Shown: piece after piece, positions 8,713-16,780 of the stretch | Layout: each line of letters starts with the position of its first letter | Numbering within the stretch: position 1 is the first letter of the stretch | Notes under the pieces: model-generated | Database searches by the model: none | Seen by the model: only the letters and a program-made list of their open reading frames with translations | Told to the model about the DNA's origin: nothing | DNA from: Thermoleophilia bacterium | GTDB lineage: Bacteria > Actinomycetota > Thermoleophilia > Miltoncostaeales > Miltoncostaeaceae | Length of the DNA: 33,323 bases | NCBI GenBank assembly: GCA_020848615.1 | Contig: JADLHW010000082.1 | Location: forward strand, 1 to 33,323 | Direction: 5' to 3' | Translations under genes and position numbers: made by a program

Positions 8713-8868
8713 TCAGATTGGTTCGGTGTGCGGTGCGCGCAGGGCCGCGACGTCCGCCCGGTCGAGGACGGCGACGTCGCCCAGCGGCTCGTCGTCGGGT
8801 GACTCGGGGGCGGGACCGCGGGCGATGGCGCGGCCCAGGAACGCGGCGAGCTTGTGGATGAATGACAC
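8713..8868 (-). CDS. Possible small protein, 51 aa, unknown
   Basis: A GTG-started frame in the 308-base space between argJ and the propeller gene. It begins VSFIHKLAAFLGRAIARG, which could form an amphipathic helix. An acidic middle (APESPDDEPLGD) and a second helical stretch (VAVLDRADVAALR) follow. The composition is protein-like and the arrangement (short helix, acidic linker, helix) is coherent, but no Shine-Dalgarno is evident and I know no homologue. It would be co-transcribed downstream of argJ and ends just before a 9-bp hairpin. If it is not a gene, this stretch is otherwise empty. Confidence 0.4.
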   Translation of the reverse strand: MSFIHKLAAFLGRAIARGPAPESPDDEPLGDVAVLDRADVAALRAPHTEPI

Positions 8869-8913
8869 GGGGACCGCCGGTGGTCGGTGAGGGTCGTCCC
8901 CTCCCTATCGGCA

Positions 8914-8939
8914 GCCCGGTGCCGGTGGTGCACCCGGGC
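8914..8939 (-). terminator. Weak hairpin just downstream of argJ
   Basis: GCCCGG-TGC and GCACCCGGGC can pair with one bulged base, three bases beyond the argJ stop. There is no U tract. It could slow or end transcription of the long infC-argJ operon, but this is uncertain. Confidence 0.3.
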
Positions 8940-8941
8940 GG

Positions 8942-10165
8942 TCAGGTCCGGTATTCGGCGTTCAGCGTCACGTAGGCGTGCGTGAGGTCGGACGCCCACA
9001 GGGCGTGTGAGGCGCTGCCGCGGCCCAGCGACACCTCCACGTCGTACTCCGGCCGGGCCATCACCCCGGGCGCGCCGGGGTCCGACAGCGCCAGTCCGTC
9101 AAGGGTCACGGCGAGGTCGGCGGGCACGCCCGGCGTGCGCGACAACGCCTGCCCCACGGCCTGGGAGATGCGGCCCCAGTTCGGGTCCCGCCCGAAGATC
9201 GCGCACTTGACCAGCGGCGACTCCCCGATCGCGCGGGCCACCCGCTCGGCCTCGGCCGCGTCGCGCGCCCCGGTCACGGCGATCCGCACGGCGTGCTCGG
9301 CGCCCTCCCCGTCCTTCACCATCTGGATCGCGGCCCAGCGGCACACCGCCGTGACGGCGTCCGAGAAGCGCTGGAGGTCGTCTCCGCGCAGGGGTTCGCC
9401 CACGCCGTTCGCCATCACCAGGAGCGTGTCCGACGGGCTCATCTGCCCGTCCACGCTGATGCGGTTGAAGCTCCGGTCGGCGGCCCGGCGGGTGACCTCC
9501 TGCACGTCGGCGGGGAGCAGCGCCGCGTCGGTGGTGAGGTACGCGAGCATCGTCGCCATGGTGGGCCGGATCATCCCGGCGCCCTTGGCGGCCATGCCGA
9601 GGTGCACGGCGCCCCCGGGGAGCTCCAGGCGGAAGGCCCCGCCCTTGGGGGCCCGGTCGGTGGTGCAGATCGCCCGGTTGAACTCCATGCCGTTCCCGGC
9701 GTCCTGTGCGGCGCACGCCGTGTCGATGGCCGGCAGGACCCTGCCCAGGTCGACCCGCTCGCCGATGGTGCCGGTGCTGCACACCGCCACGTTCGCGGGG
9801 TCGAGCTCCAGGCCGCGGGCGGCCCGCTCCGACATCCGCCGGGCGTCGTCGAGGCCGGGGGAGCCGGTGGCGGCGTTCGCGGTGCCCGCGTTCACGACCA
9901 CGGCCTGCAGCCGCGCCCGGTCCCGGGTGCGGTTGAGCCGCACCGGCGCCGACGGCAGGGCGTTGATGGTGTCCACCATCCAGGAGGCCACGGGCCGGAC
10001 GCTGCGCAGCACGCCGAGGTCGAGCGCCCCCGACGGCTTGAGGCCGCAGGAGGTCGCGCCGGCGGTGAACCCCTCCGGCGTGGTCACCGACCCGCCCGGG
10101 ACCGGCGCCAGGCCGTCCGGGGCGCCGAGCCAGTCGGACCGCTCGATGGGCGGGAACGTGCTCAC
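8942..10165 (-). CDS. argJ: Glutamate N-acetyltransferase / amino-acid acetyltransferase
   Basis: Transfers acetyl from N-acetylornithine to glutamate and, in bifunctional forms, also makes N-acetylglutamate from acetyl-CoA (407 aa, normal length). The N-terminal GFTAGATSCGLK and the GTANAATG segment are family hallmarks. The self-cleavage site is in MIRPTMATMLAY, where Thr205 would be the nucleophile and new N terminus of the beta chain. Whether it is mono- or bifunctional cannot be read from motifs. The start is GTG 10163-10165, which overlaps the argC stop as GTGA and places the conserved N terminus correctly. The frame is open for 44 codons further upstream, but these lie inside argC. Confidence 0.96.
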   Translation of the reverse strand: MSTFPPIERSDWLGAPDGLAPVPGGSVTTPEGFTAGATSCGLKPSGALDLGVLRSVRPVASWMVDTINALPSAPVRLNRTRDRARLQAVVVNAGTANAATGSPGLDDARRMSERAARGLELDPANVAVCSTGTIGERVDLGRVLPAIDTACAAQDAGNGMEFNRAICTTDRAPKGGAFRLELPGGAVHLGMAAKGAGMIRPTMATMLAYLTTDAALLPADVQEVTRRAADRSFNRISVDGQMSPSDTLLVMANGVGEPLRGDDLQRFSDAVTAVCRWAAIQMVKDGEGAEHAVRIAVTGARDAAEAERVARAIGESPLVKCAIFGRDPNWGRISQAVGQALSRTPGVPADLAVTLDGLALSDPGAPGVMARPEYDVEVSLGRGSASHALWASDLTHAYVTLNAEYRT

Positions 10166-11145
10166 AGACCCTCCGTCTCCGGGCGTCCGGCCATGAGGTT
10201 GAGGTTCTGCAGGGCCTGGCCGGCGGCGCCCTTGCCGAGGTTGTCGATCACCCCGAACGCGATCACGCGGCCGCGCGCCGCGTCGAGCACCGGGCACACC
10301 TGGGCGAAGTTCGTGCGCTGCACGGCCCGCATGCCCGGCGGGGTCTCCACGACCTCCACGAACGGGTGCCCGGCGTAGAAGGACCGGTACCGGTCCAGCA
10401 GCTCGTCCTGCGTGGACGGGGCGTCACCGGTGAGCCGGGCGTAGCAGGTGGCCAGCAGGCCGCGGTCCACCGGCACCAGGTGCGGCGTGAAGATCACGTC
10501 GGTCCCGAGCTCCTGGGCGATCTCGGGCGTGTGCCGGTGGCTCAGCACCTTGTACGCCGACACGCTCTCGGTGACGGTGCAGAAGTGGACGGCCTCGGTG
10601 GCCGTGCGGCCGGCGCCGCTCACGCCGCTCTTGGCGTCGACGACCACGTCGGCGAGCGCCCCGGCGAGCGGCAGCAGGGCCAGGATGCTCGCCTCGGGGT
10701 AACAGCCCGGGTTCGCGACGACCCGTGCGGTGCGGATCGCGTCCCGGTACCGCTCCGGCAGGCCGTACACGGCCTCGGCCAGCAGGTCGGGGCGGGGGTG
10801 CTCGAAGCCGTACCACTCCGGGTACAGGGCGGCGTCGCGCAGGCGGTGGTCCGCGGAGACGTCCACCACCCTCGCGCCGCGGTCCACGAGCTCCGACACG
10901 AGCTTCGCGGCCTCGGCGTGCGGGTAGCAGACGGCCGCGAGATCACCGGGCGCCACGGCCGCGGCGTCCGGCGGGGTGAGCACCTTGGCGACCCGGTACT
11001 GGGGGTGGATGTCGGTGATCCGCCGGCCCGCGTCGGCCCGGGCGGTCACGGTGCCCAGCTCGAACCACGGGTGCGCGTCGACGAGCGCGGCCAGCTGCGA
11101 GCCGGCGTACCCGGCGGCCCCCAGGACGTGGACGACGGCGCTCAT
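10162..11145 (-). CDS. argC: N-acetyl-gamma-glutamyl-phosphate reductase
   Basis: NADPH-dependent reductase (327 aa) that makes N-acetylglutamate semialdehyde, the third step of arginine synthesis. The Rossmann loop GAAGYAG is at 9-15, the catalytic cysteine is C148 in VANPGCYPEA, and SGVSGAGR and HRHTPEIAQEL follow. ATG 11143-11145 overlaps the pheT stop as ATGA, so it is translationally coupled to the tRNA synthetase genes. The reading frame extends far upstream as a shadow of pheT, and the ATG was chosen by homology and coupling. It ends overlapping argJ by 4 bases. Confidence 0.97.
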   Translation of the reverse strand: MSAVVHVLGAAGYAGSQLAALVDAHPWFELGTVTARADAGRRITDIHPQYRVAKVLTPPDAAAVAPGDLAAVCYPHAEAAKLVSELVDRGARVVDVSADHRLRDAALYPEWYGFEHPRPDLLAEAVYGLPERYRDAIRTARVVANPGCYPEASILALLPLAGALADVVVDAKSGVSGAGRTATEAVHFCTVTESVSAYKVLSHRHTPEIAQELGTDVIFTPHLVPVDRGLLATCYARLTGDAPSTQDELLDRYRSFYAGHPFVEVVETPPGMRAVQRTNFAQVCPVLDAARGRVIAFGVIDNLGKGAAGQALQNLNLMAGRPETEGL

Positions 11146-13559
11146 CCGCGCAACTCCGCGCCGTGGCGCTCGCCCAGCGCGGCGCGGACGGCGTCGACCG
11201 CGCCGGCGATCTCCTCGGCGGTGAGGGTGCGGCCCGGGTCGGCCACCGTGAGCCGCCGCGCGAGGCTCACGCGCCCGTCGCCGACCTGCGCGCCGGCGTA
11301 CCGGTCGAACACGCGCACGTCGCGCACCAGGGCGCCGCCGGCCTCCCGGGCGGTGCGCACCAGGTCCGCGGCGGTGACCTCGCCGGACACCACCACGGCC
11401 AGGTCGCGGGGCGAGGCCGGCACGGTGAGCAGATCCTCGAACCGCCGCGGCTCGGTGGGGGCGGCCGCCAGCAGGGCGGCGAGGTCCAGCACCACCGCGG
11501 CGGCCGGACCGGTGACGTCGAAGTTCCTGAGCACCCGCGGGTGGATCTCCCCCACCCAGCCCACGACCCGGTCGCCGCACGCGAGGCGGGTCTGGCGCAC
11601 CGGGTGGAAGTAGGGGGCGGCGTTGGGCTCCTGGGCGGGCCGCACGCCGGCCGCGGCGCACAGCGTCACCGCGAGGCCCGTGGCGGCGTGGATGTCCACC
11701 GGCGGCGCCGGCGTGCGCCAGTGGTCCTTCCCGGGGGTCCCGAACATCAGGGCCGCGAGGAACTCCCGCTCGTCGGCGAGCCCGTCCGCGCGCGGGGCGT
11801 AGGTGCGCCCCACCTCGAACAGGGCGCCGCTGGGACGCTGGTGCCGCTGGTTGCGGGAGGCGGCCCGCAGCAGGCCGGGCAGCATGGACCGCCGCATCAC
11901 GGCCATCTCCTCGGAGATGGGGTGGGCCAGGCGCACCACGTCGCGGCGCGGGTCGTCGGCGGCCATCTGCAGGCGGTCCGCGTCGTCCGGCGGGACGAAC
12001 CGGTAGGTCACGGCCTCGCTGAGGCCCAGGTCGGCCGCCAGCCGGCTCAGGCGCACCGCGAGCCGCTGGGCGGGCGTGCGGCGCCCGTCGCCCACCAGCC
12101 GCGGCAGCAGCTCCGGCACGTGCCGGTAGCCGTGGATGCGTCCGGCCTCCTCGATGAGGTCGGCCTCGCGGCTCACGTCCTTGCGGCGCCAGTACGGCAC
12201 CACGGCGTCCGCGGCGCCGGGGTGCTCGGTCACCGCGAAACCCAGGCGCCGGAGCGTGGCGGCCGCCTCGGCGGCGGGGATCTCCATGCCCAGCAGGGCC
12301 GCCGCGCGCGCGTGGCGCATGCGCACGGTCACGGGCTCCGGCGACGGCGTCGCCGCGTCGAGGACACCGGGCACGAGCTTCGCGCCGGCGAGCTCGGTCA
12401 TGAGCCGGCAGGCGATGGTCATCGCGACCGCGGGCAGCTCCTGCGGGAGCACCTTCTCGAACCGCGAGCTGGACTCCGACCTGAGCCCGAGGGCGAGCGA
12501 GGTGGTGAGGATGTTGGGGCCGTCGAAGCAGGCCGCCTCCATGAGCACCCGCGCGGTGCCGTCGTGCACCTCCACGTCCTCGGCGCCCATGATCCCGGCG
12601 ATCACCGCGGGCCGCTCCGCGTCGGCGATGACCAGCATGTCCGTGGTGAGGACCCGCCGCTGGCCGTCGAGCGTGGTGACCGGCTCGCCGTCCGCGGCGC
12701 GGCGCACGACGACGCCCGGCCCGGCCATGCGGTCCAGGTCGAAGGCGTGCAGCGGCTGGCCGGTGAGCAGCATCACGTAGTTCGTGATGTCCACCACGTT
12801 GCTGATGGACCGCATGCCGGCGGCCTCCACCCGGGCGGCGAGCCACGCCGGGGACGGCCCCACCGTCACGTCGGTGAGCACCCGGGCCATGTACCTGGGG
12901 CACAGGTCCGGCGCGTCGACGCGCAGCCACACGTGGTCCCCCACGGTGCCCGGTCCCTCCTCGGGCGCCTCGGTGAGGTCCAGCGGCGTGAGGTCGGCGC
13001 CGGTCACGGCGTGCACCTCGCGGGCCATCCCGAACACCGACAGGCAGTCCGGCCGGTTGCTCGTGATCTCGAGATCCAGGACCGTCTCGGCGATGGGCAG
13101 CACGTCGGCGAGCGGCGTGCCCGGGGCCGCCTCGGGCAGCTCCATGATCCCGCCGCCGTCCGATCCCAGGCCCAGCTCGGTGTCGCTGCACAGCATCCCG
13201 GAGCTCAGGACGCCGCGCAGCTTCGCGGTGCCGAGCGGCGGGCGCCCGGGCAGCACGGCGCCCGGCAGGGCCACCGCGACGGTGAGGCCGGCCCGGGCGT
13301 TCGGCGCGCCGCAGACGATCTGCCGGGGGGCGTCCTCGCCCACGTCGACGGTGCACACCCGCAGCCGGTCGGCGTTGGGGTGCCGGACGGCCTCCAGCAC
13401 CCTTCCCACCCGGAAGTTGCCGAGGTTGCCGTCCGCCTCCGGAACCCGTTCGTGCAGGCCCTCCACGGCGGTGCCGGTGTCGGCGAGCCGCTCCGCCAGC
13501 TCGCCGGCGGGCAGGCCGGCGTCGACGTGGTCGCGCAGCCACGACAGGGGCAGCTTCAC
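11142..13559 (-). CDS. pheT: Phenylalanyl-tRNA synthetase beta subunit
   Basis: Beta chain (805 aa, full length) of the alpha2-beta2 enzyme that charges tRNA-Phe. The order is an N-terminal module (KLPLSWLRDHVD), a tRNA-binding OB domain (about 38-150, with HPNADRLRVC and IVCGAPNAR), the B3/B4 editing domain, the B5 domain (about 400-480), the catalytic-like core, and the anticodon-binding FDX-ACB domain (about 710-800, with PRDLAVVV and the ending RRLTVADPGRTLTAEEI). The start is GTG 13557-13559, which overlaps the pheS stop as GTGA. The further upstream frame is a shadow of pheS. It overlaps argC by 4 bases at its end. Confidence 0.97.
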   Translation of the reverse strand: MKLPLSWLRDHVDAGLPAGELAERLADTGTAVEGLHERVPEADGNLGNFRVGRVLEAVRHPNADRLRVCTVDVGEDAPRQIVCGAPNARAGLTVAVALPGAVLPGRPPLGTAKLRGVLSSGMLCSDTELGLGSDGGGIMELPEAAPGTPLADVLPIAETVLDLEITSNRPDCLSVFGMAREVHAVTGADLTPLDLTEAPEEGPGTVGDHVWLRVDAPDLCPRYMARVLTDVTVGPSPAWLAARVEAAGMRSISNVVDITNYVMLLTGQPLHAFDLDRMAGPGVVVRRAADGEPVTTLDGQRRVLTTDMLVIADAERPAVIAGIMGAEDVEVHDGTARVLMEAACFDGPNILTTSLALGLRSESSSRFEKVLPQELPAVAMTIACRLMTELAGAKLVPGVLDAATPSPEPVTVRMRHARAAALLGMEIPAAEAAATLRRLGFAVTEHPGAADAVVPYWRRKDVSREADLIEEAGRIHGYRHVPELLPRLVGDGRRTPAQRLAVRLSRLAADLGLSEAVTYRFVPPDDADRLQMAADDPRRDVVRLAHPISEEMAVMRRSMLPGLLRAASRNQRHQRPSGALFEVGRTYAPRADGLADEREFLAALMFGTPGKDHWRTPAPPVDIHAATGLAVTLCAAAGVRPAQEPNAAPYFHPVRQTRLACGDRVVGWVGEIHPRVLRNFDVTGPAAAVVLDLAALLAAAPTEPRRFEDLLTVPASPRDLAVVVSGEVTAADLVRTAREAGGALVRDVRVFDRYAGAQVGDGRVSLARRLTVADPGRTLTAEEIAGAVDAVRAALGERHGAELRG

Positions 13560-14569
13560 GAGAACTGCTCCAGGAACCGCAGGTCGCTCTCGAACAGCAG
13601 GCGCAGGTCGGGCAGGCCGTGCCGCACCATCGCGATGCGGTCCAGGCCCATGCCGAACGCGAAGCCGGTCCACCGCTCGGGGTCGTAGCCGACGAAGCCG
13701 AACACGGCGGGGTCGACCATGCCGGCGCCCAGCAGCTCCAGCCACTGGTCGCGCCCGTGCCGGTCCCGCCACCGCACGTACAGCTCCACCGACGGCTCGG
13801 TGAACGGGAAGAAGTGGGGGCGCAGCACGTACTCGATGCCGTCGCCCAGGAGCTCCTTCGCCACGTGCACGAGCGTGCCCTTGAGGTGCGCGAGCGACAG
13901 GCCCTCGTCCACGGCGAGGCCCTCCAGCTGGTGGAACATGGGGCTGTGGGTCGCGTCCACGTCGTCGCGGCGGTACACGGCGCCCGGGACGATGACGTAC
14001 ACGGGCGGCGCCTGGGTCTCCATCACCCGGACCTGCACCGGGGAGGTCTGCGGGCGCAGCGCGGCGTGCGGTTGGCCCGCGATGTAGAAGGTGTCGCTGG
14101 ACGACCGGGCCGGGTGGCCGTCGGGCACGTTCAGGGCGGTGAAGTTGTGGTACTCGTCCTCGATCTCCGGGCCGTCGGCGATGCGGTAGCCCAGGGCCAG
14201 GAAGATCTCCTCCACCTCCAGCCGCACCTGGGTGAGCAGGTGCAGCGCCCCCGCGGGCCGGCCGTCCCCGGGCAGGGTGATGTCGGTGCGGTCCTCCAGG
14301 AGCTTGCGGCCCAGCTCCTCGCCCTCCAGGTCCTCCCGGCGGGCGGCGAGGGCGGCCTCCACGGCCTTCCGCGCCTCGTTCGCGGACTTGCCCATGGGGC
14401 CGCGCCGCTCCGGCGGCAGGCCGCCGATGCCGGACAGGATCTCCGCGAGGCCGCTCCTGCGGCCGGTGTGGGCGACGCGCGCCTCCTCGAGGGCGGCGAG
14501 CGTCGGTGCGCCGGCCACGTCGGCCAGCGCGCGGTCGCGCAGCGCGGTGATGTCCTCCGGCGTCGTCAC
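13556..14569 (-). CDS. pheS: Phenylalanyl-tRNA synthetase alpha subunit
   Basis: Catalytic alpha chain (337 aa) of the phenylalanyl-tRNA synthetase. It has an N-terminal coiled-coil (about 1-85), the class II region HPARSSSDTFY, motif 2 around YRRDDVDATHSPMFHQLEG, and motif 3 GFAFGMGLDRIAMVRHG near the C terminus. The start is GTG 14567-14569, seven bases after the methyltransferase stop and with only weak ribosome-binding sequence, so coupling to the preceding gene is likely. It overlaps pheT by 4 bases. Confidence 0.97.
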   Translation of the reverse strand: MTTPEDITALRDRALADVAGAPTLAALEEARVAHTGRRSGLAEILSGIGGLPPERRGPMGKSANEARKAVEAALAARREDLEGEELGRKLLEDRTDITLPGDGRPAGALHLLTQVRLEVEEIFLALGYRIADGPEIEDEYHNFTALNVPDGHPARSSSDTFYIAGQPHAALRPQTSPVQVRVMETQAPPVYVIVPGAVYRRDDVDATHSPMFHQLEGLAVDEGLSLAHLKGTLVHVAKELLGDGIEYVLRPHFFPFTEPSVELYVRWRDRHGRDQWLELLGAGMVDPAVFGFVGYDPERWTGFAFGMGLDRIAMVRHGLPDLRLLFESDLRFLEQFS

Positions 14570-14576
14570 CGACGCG

Positions 14577-15500
14577 TCAGGCTACAGGACGCCCGTGCCC
14601 GGGTTCCGAGGTGCTGCGCTGGCGGAGCGCCTCGGCGAGCAGCACGGCTCCCGCCGCCGCGACGTTCAGGGACTCCGTCCCGGGGGCCTGCGGGATCCGC
14701 ACGCGCCGCACCTCGAGGCCGCCGGCCCCCAGCACGGCGTTCAGCGCCTCGTCGTGCCCGGTGCGCTCCGCGCCCAGGGCGATCACCACGGGGCCGGTCA
14801 GGTCCGCGTCCCATGGCGGCACGCCGTCGGCGGCGTCCGCGACGACCACCGCGAAGCCCTCCCTCGTGGCGAGGTCGTCGGCGCGCACCCCCTCCAGCAG
14901 GGGCAGCGTGAACGTCGCGCCCATCGCGGCGCGCACCGCGCGGGGGTGGAACGGGTCGGCCGAGCCGGGGCCCAGGGCCACCCAGTCGGCGCCGAGCCCC
15001 GCCGCGGACCGCACGAGCGTGCCGACGTTACCCGGGTCCGACACGCCGCCCAGCCACAGGCCGGCCACCGGCGGCCACGCCACGTCCCGGAAGCCGGCCG
15101 GCCCCGGTTGCGGCAGCACGGCGATCACCCTGGGCGCGGTCGCGAGCGTCGCGCTGCGCGCCATGAGGTCCGCCGGCACGGCGTACCGCTCGTCCAGGTC
15201 GCCCAGGCGGTCCAGCAGCCCGGCGATCTCCGACGCTCGCGCGGCGTCCACGAGCACGGCCGCGGGCCGGACCCCGCGGTCCAGGGCGGCCTCCAGGAGG
15301 TCCTCGCCCTCCACGACCATGAGGCGCCGCTCGCGGCGCACCTTCTTGGCCTCGAGGGCGCGCACCAGCCGCAACCACGGGTTGCGGCCGGAGGTGACGG
15401 GACGCAGCGCCGGCCCGTGGCCGGCCCCGCGGCTCCTAGGCGGCGACGGCGCGGGCCTCGCGGACCCGCGCGCAGAGGCCGGCGAACGCCTCTGGCTCAT
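14577..15500 (-). CDS. SpoU/TrmH-family RNA 2'-O-methyltransferase
   Basis: Knotted SPOUT methyltransferase that uses SAM to methylate ribose in rRNA or tRNA; a homologue at this position in actinobacteria is often annotated as a 23S rRNA methyltransferase. Visible are the substrate-binding N-terminal region (TSGRNPWLRLVRALEAKK, VVEGEDLLEAAL), motif 1 GVSDPGNVGTLVRSA, motif 2 VVIALGAERTG, and motif 3 VRIPQAPGTESLNVAAAG. The start is uncertain. ATG 15498-15500 gives 307 aa but overlaps rplT by 65 bases with an Arg/Ser/Pro-rich extension. The only other in-frame candidate before the conserved TSGRNP is CTG 15405-15407 (276 aa). The stop lies 7 bases before pheS. Confidence 0.92.
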   Translation of the reverse strand: MSQRRSPASARGSARPAPSPPRSRGAGHGPALRPVTSGRNPWLRLVRALEAKKVRRERRLMVVEGEDLLEAALDRGVRPAAVLVDAARASEIAGLLDRLGDLDERYAVPADLMARSATLATAPRVIAVLPQPGPAGFRDVAWPPVAGLWLGGVSDPGNVGTLVRSAAGLGADWVALGPGSADPFHPRAVRAAMGATFTLPLLEGVRADDLATREGFAVVVADAADGVPPWDADLTGPVVIALGAERTGHDEALNAVLGAGGLEVRRVRIPQAPGTESLNVAAAGAVLLAEALRQRSTSEPGHGRPVA

Positions 15501-15801
15501 GGACGGCGAGGTCGGCGAGGACCTTGCGGTTCAGCTCGATGCCGAGGCCGCCGAGGCCGTGGATGAACTGACCGTAGGTGAGGCCCTGCTCACGGGCGGC
15601 CGCGTTGATGCGGGCGATCCACAGGCGGCGGAACTCGCGCTTCCGCACGCGGCGGTCGCGGTACTGGTACCGCAGGGACCGCTGGACCTGCTCCTTCGCG
15701 CGGCGGTAGCTGGTGTGCTTGGTGCCCCAGTACCCCTTCGCGATGCCGAGGACCTTGCGGCGCTTCTTGCGGGCCGCGACGGAACGCTTCACGCGAGCCA
15801 T
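15436..15801 (-). CDS. rplT: Large-subunit ribosomal protein bL20
   Basis: Primary 23S rRNA-binding protein of the 50S subunit (121 aa). The N terminus MARVKRSVAARKKRRKVL and the segments GYWGTKHTSYRRA, YQYRDRRVRKREFRRLW and INAAAREQGLTYGQF match the family closely. The start is one base after the rpmI stop (TGACATG). In other bacteria L20 represses its own operon by binding a leader, and a leader of suitable length precedes infC here, but no L20-type structure was verified. Confidence 0.98.
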   Translation of the reverse strand: MARVKRSVAARKKRRKVLGIAKGYWGTKHTSYRRAKEQVQRSLRYQYRDRRVRKREFRRLWIARINAAAREQGLTYGQFIHGLGGLGIELNRKVLADLAVHEPEAFAGLCARVREARAVAA

Positions 15802-15802
15802 G

Positions 15803-16000
15803 TCAGCGCTTCCCCAGGAGACGGAGGGCGGTGCGGGCGTGCTCCGGAGCGAGGACGCGCTCGCCGTCCTGCTGACGCTTCTTCTTGCCCGACATGTTCT
15901 CCATGTTGTGGCGCAGGCCGGAGGGGGCGAACATCACCTTCCCCTTGCGCGTGACACGGAACCGCTTGGAGGCGGCCCGGCTGGTCTTCATCTTGGGCAT
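15803..16000 (-). CDS. rpmI: Large-subunit ribosomal protein bL35
   Basis: Small basic 50S protein (65 aa, normal size). The N terminus MPKMKTSRAASKRFRVT and the internal HNMENMSGKKKRQ are diagnostic. ATG 15998-16000 follows the infC stop by one base; the same TGACATG junction recurs between rpmI and rplT, so translation is coupled down the three genes. Confidence 0.98.
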   Translation of the reverse strand: MPKMKTSRAASKRFRVTRKGKVMFAPSGLRHNMENMSGKKKRQQDGERVLAPEHARTALRLLGKR

Positions 16001-16001
16001 G

Positions 16002-16619
16002 TCAGGACTCGTCAGACGTTTGGCGTGCGGGCGCTGGGGAGGCGGCCCCTGATTCCTTCGCGGCGGCGGCGATTTCCTTCACCGGCGCGAGCATCATGAT
16101 CATGTTGCGGCCATCGAGGTTCGGTCGGCTCTCGATGATGGCGAGCTCTTTGAGCTCATCCGCGAGCCGGAGAAGGATGGCCTCTCCGCGCTCAGGATGC
16201 AAGAGCTCGCGGCCCCGGAACATGATCGTGACCTTGACCTTGTCCCGGTGCTTGAGGAACCGCTCGACGTGCCCCTTCTTGGTGGCGTAGTCGTGCGGGT
16301 CGATCTTCGGCCGGAACTTGATCTCCTTGATGACGATCTGGCTCTGGTGCTTGCGGGCCTGCTTGGCCTTCTGCTCCTGCTCGTACCGCCACTTGCCGTA
16401 GTCCATGATCCGGACGACGGGCGGGCGCGCGTCGGGGGCCACCTCGACCAGGTCCAGGTTCGCCCGCTGGGCGATCTCCTGGGCACGGGCGATCGGCACG
16501 ACGCCGACGTTCTCGCCGGACGCGTCGATGAGCCGGACGGACTCCACGCGGATCGCTTCGTTGATCCGCGTCGAAGGTCCGGCCGGCGGCCGCGTATCGG
16601 GTCCCCGCCTAGGAGGCAA
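16002..16619 (-). CDS. infC: Translation initiation factor IF-3
   Basis: Binds the 30S subunit, checks the start codon and keeps subunits apart (205 aa). The N domain has RINEAIRVESVRLI, LDLVEVAPDARPPV and MDYGKWRYEQEQKAK. The C domain has IKEIKFRP, HDYATKKGHVERFL and MFRGRE. An Ala/Ser-rich tail follows. The best start is TTG 16617-16619, 17 codons before the conserved RINEAI; no ATG or GTG is available. Rare starts are a known device by which IF-3 controls its own synthesis. The leader between the putative promoter and the start is about 130 bases. The stop is one base before rpmI. Confidence 0.96.
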   Translation of the reverse strand: MPPRRGPDTRPPAGPSTRINEAIRVESVRLIDASGENVGVVPIARAQEIAQRANLDLVEVAPDARPPVVRIMDYGKWRYEQEQKAKQARKHQSQIVIKEIKFRPKIDPHDYATKKGHVERFLKHRDKVKVTIMFRGRELLHPERGEAILLRLADELKELAIIESRPNLDGRNMIMMLAPVKEIAAAAKESGAASPAPARQTSDES

Positions 16620-16753
16620 CCAACATCCCGGACGTGCTCAGGCCACACCCCGCAGGTGGGCGGCGTGGCGGCGCGTGATGAAAGCGGATGAGAAGACGGG
16701 CGCTCCGGAGGACCATGCGTGTGTGGCGGTGCCGCGGGGTGCGGCGGAGGGGC
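16620..16753 (-). promoter_or_regulatory. 5' leader of the infC operon
   Basis: About 130 bases of untranslated leader run between the putative -10 and the infC TTG start. It contains a CCTCCT (minus strand, 16611-16616, just inside the gene) that could pair with Shine-Dalgarno-like sequence, and an open 35-codon frame beginning at ATG 16714-16716 and ending at 16609, overlapping the infC start. That frame lacks a ribosome-binding site. An L20- or IF-3-responsive control element is possible but not shown. Confidence 0.3.
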
Positions 16754-16762
16754 AGGATAGCA
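16754..16762 (-). promoter_or_regulatory. Possible extended -10 promoter of the infC operon
   Basis: TGCTATCCT on the minus strand combines a TGn extension with TATCCT, close to consensus for a high-GC organism. It lies between the preceding gene's stop and infC and would start transcription near 16747. There is no good -35, as is common for extended -10 promoters. Confidence 0.4.
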
Positions 16763-16780
16763 GGGCCCCCCGGACGCGGG

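Noticed and set aside
8667-8999. 110-codon minus-strand frame across the argJ end and the following spacer
   Set aside because: Ser/Pro/Arg-rich and overlapping argJ; the 51-codon frame in the same spacer has more protein-like sequence.
11163-13688. Plus-strand open frame of 841 codons opposite pheT
   Set aside because: Antisense shadow of a clear housekeeping gene; no recognisable motifs.
16609-16716. 35-codon frame in the infC leader as a leader-peptide gene
   Set aside because: No ribosome-binding site and no run of regulatory codons; kept only as part of the infC leader observation.
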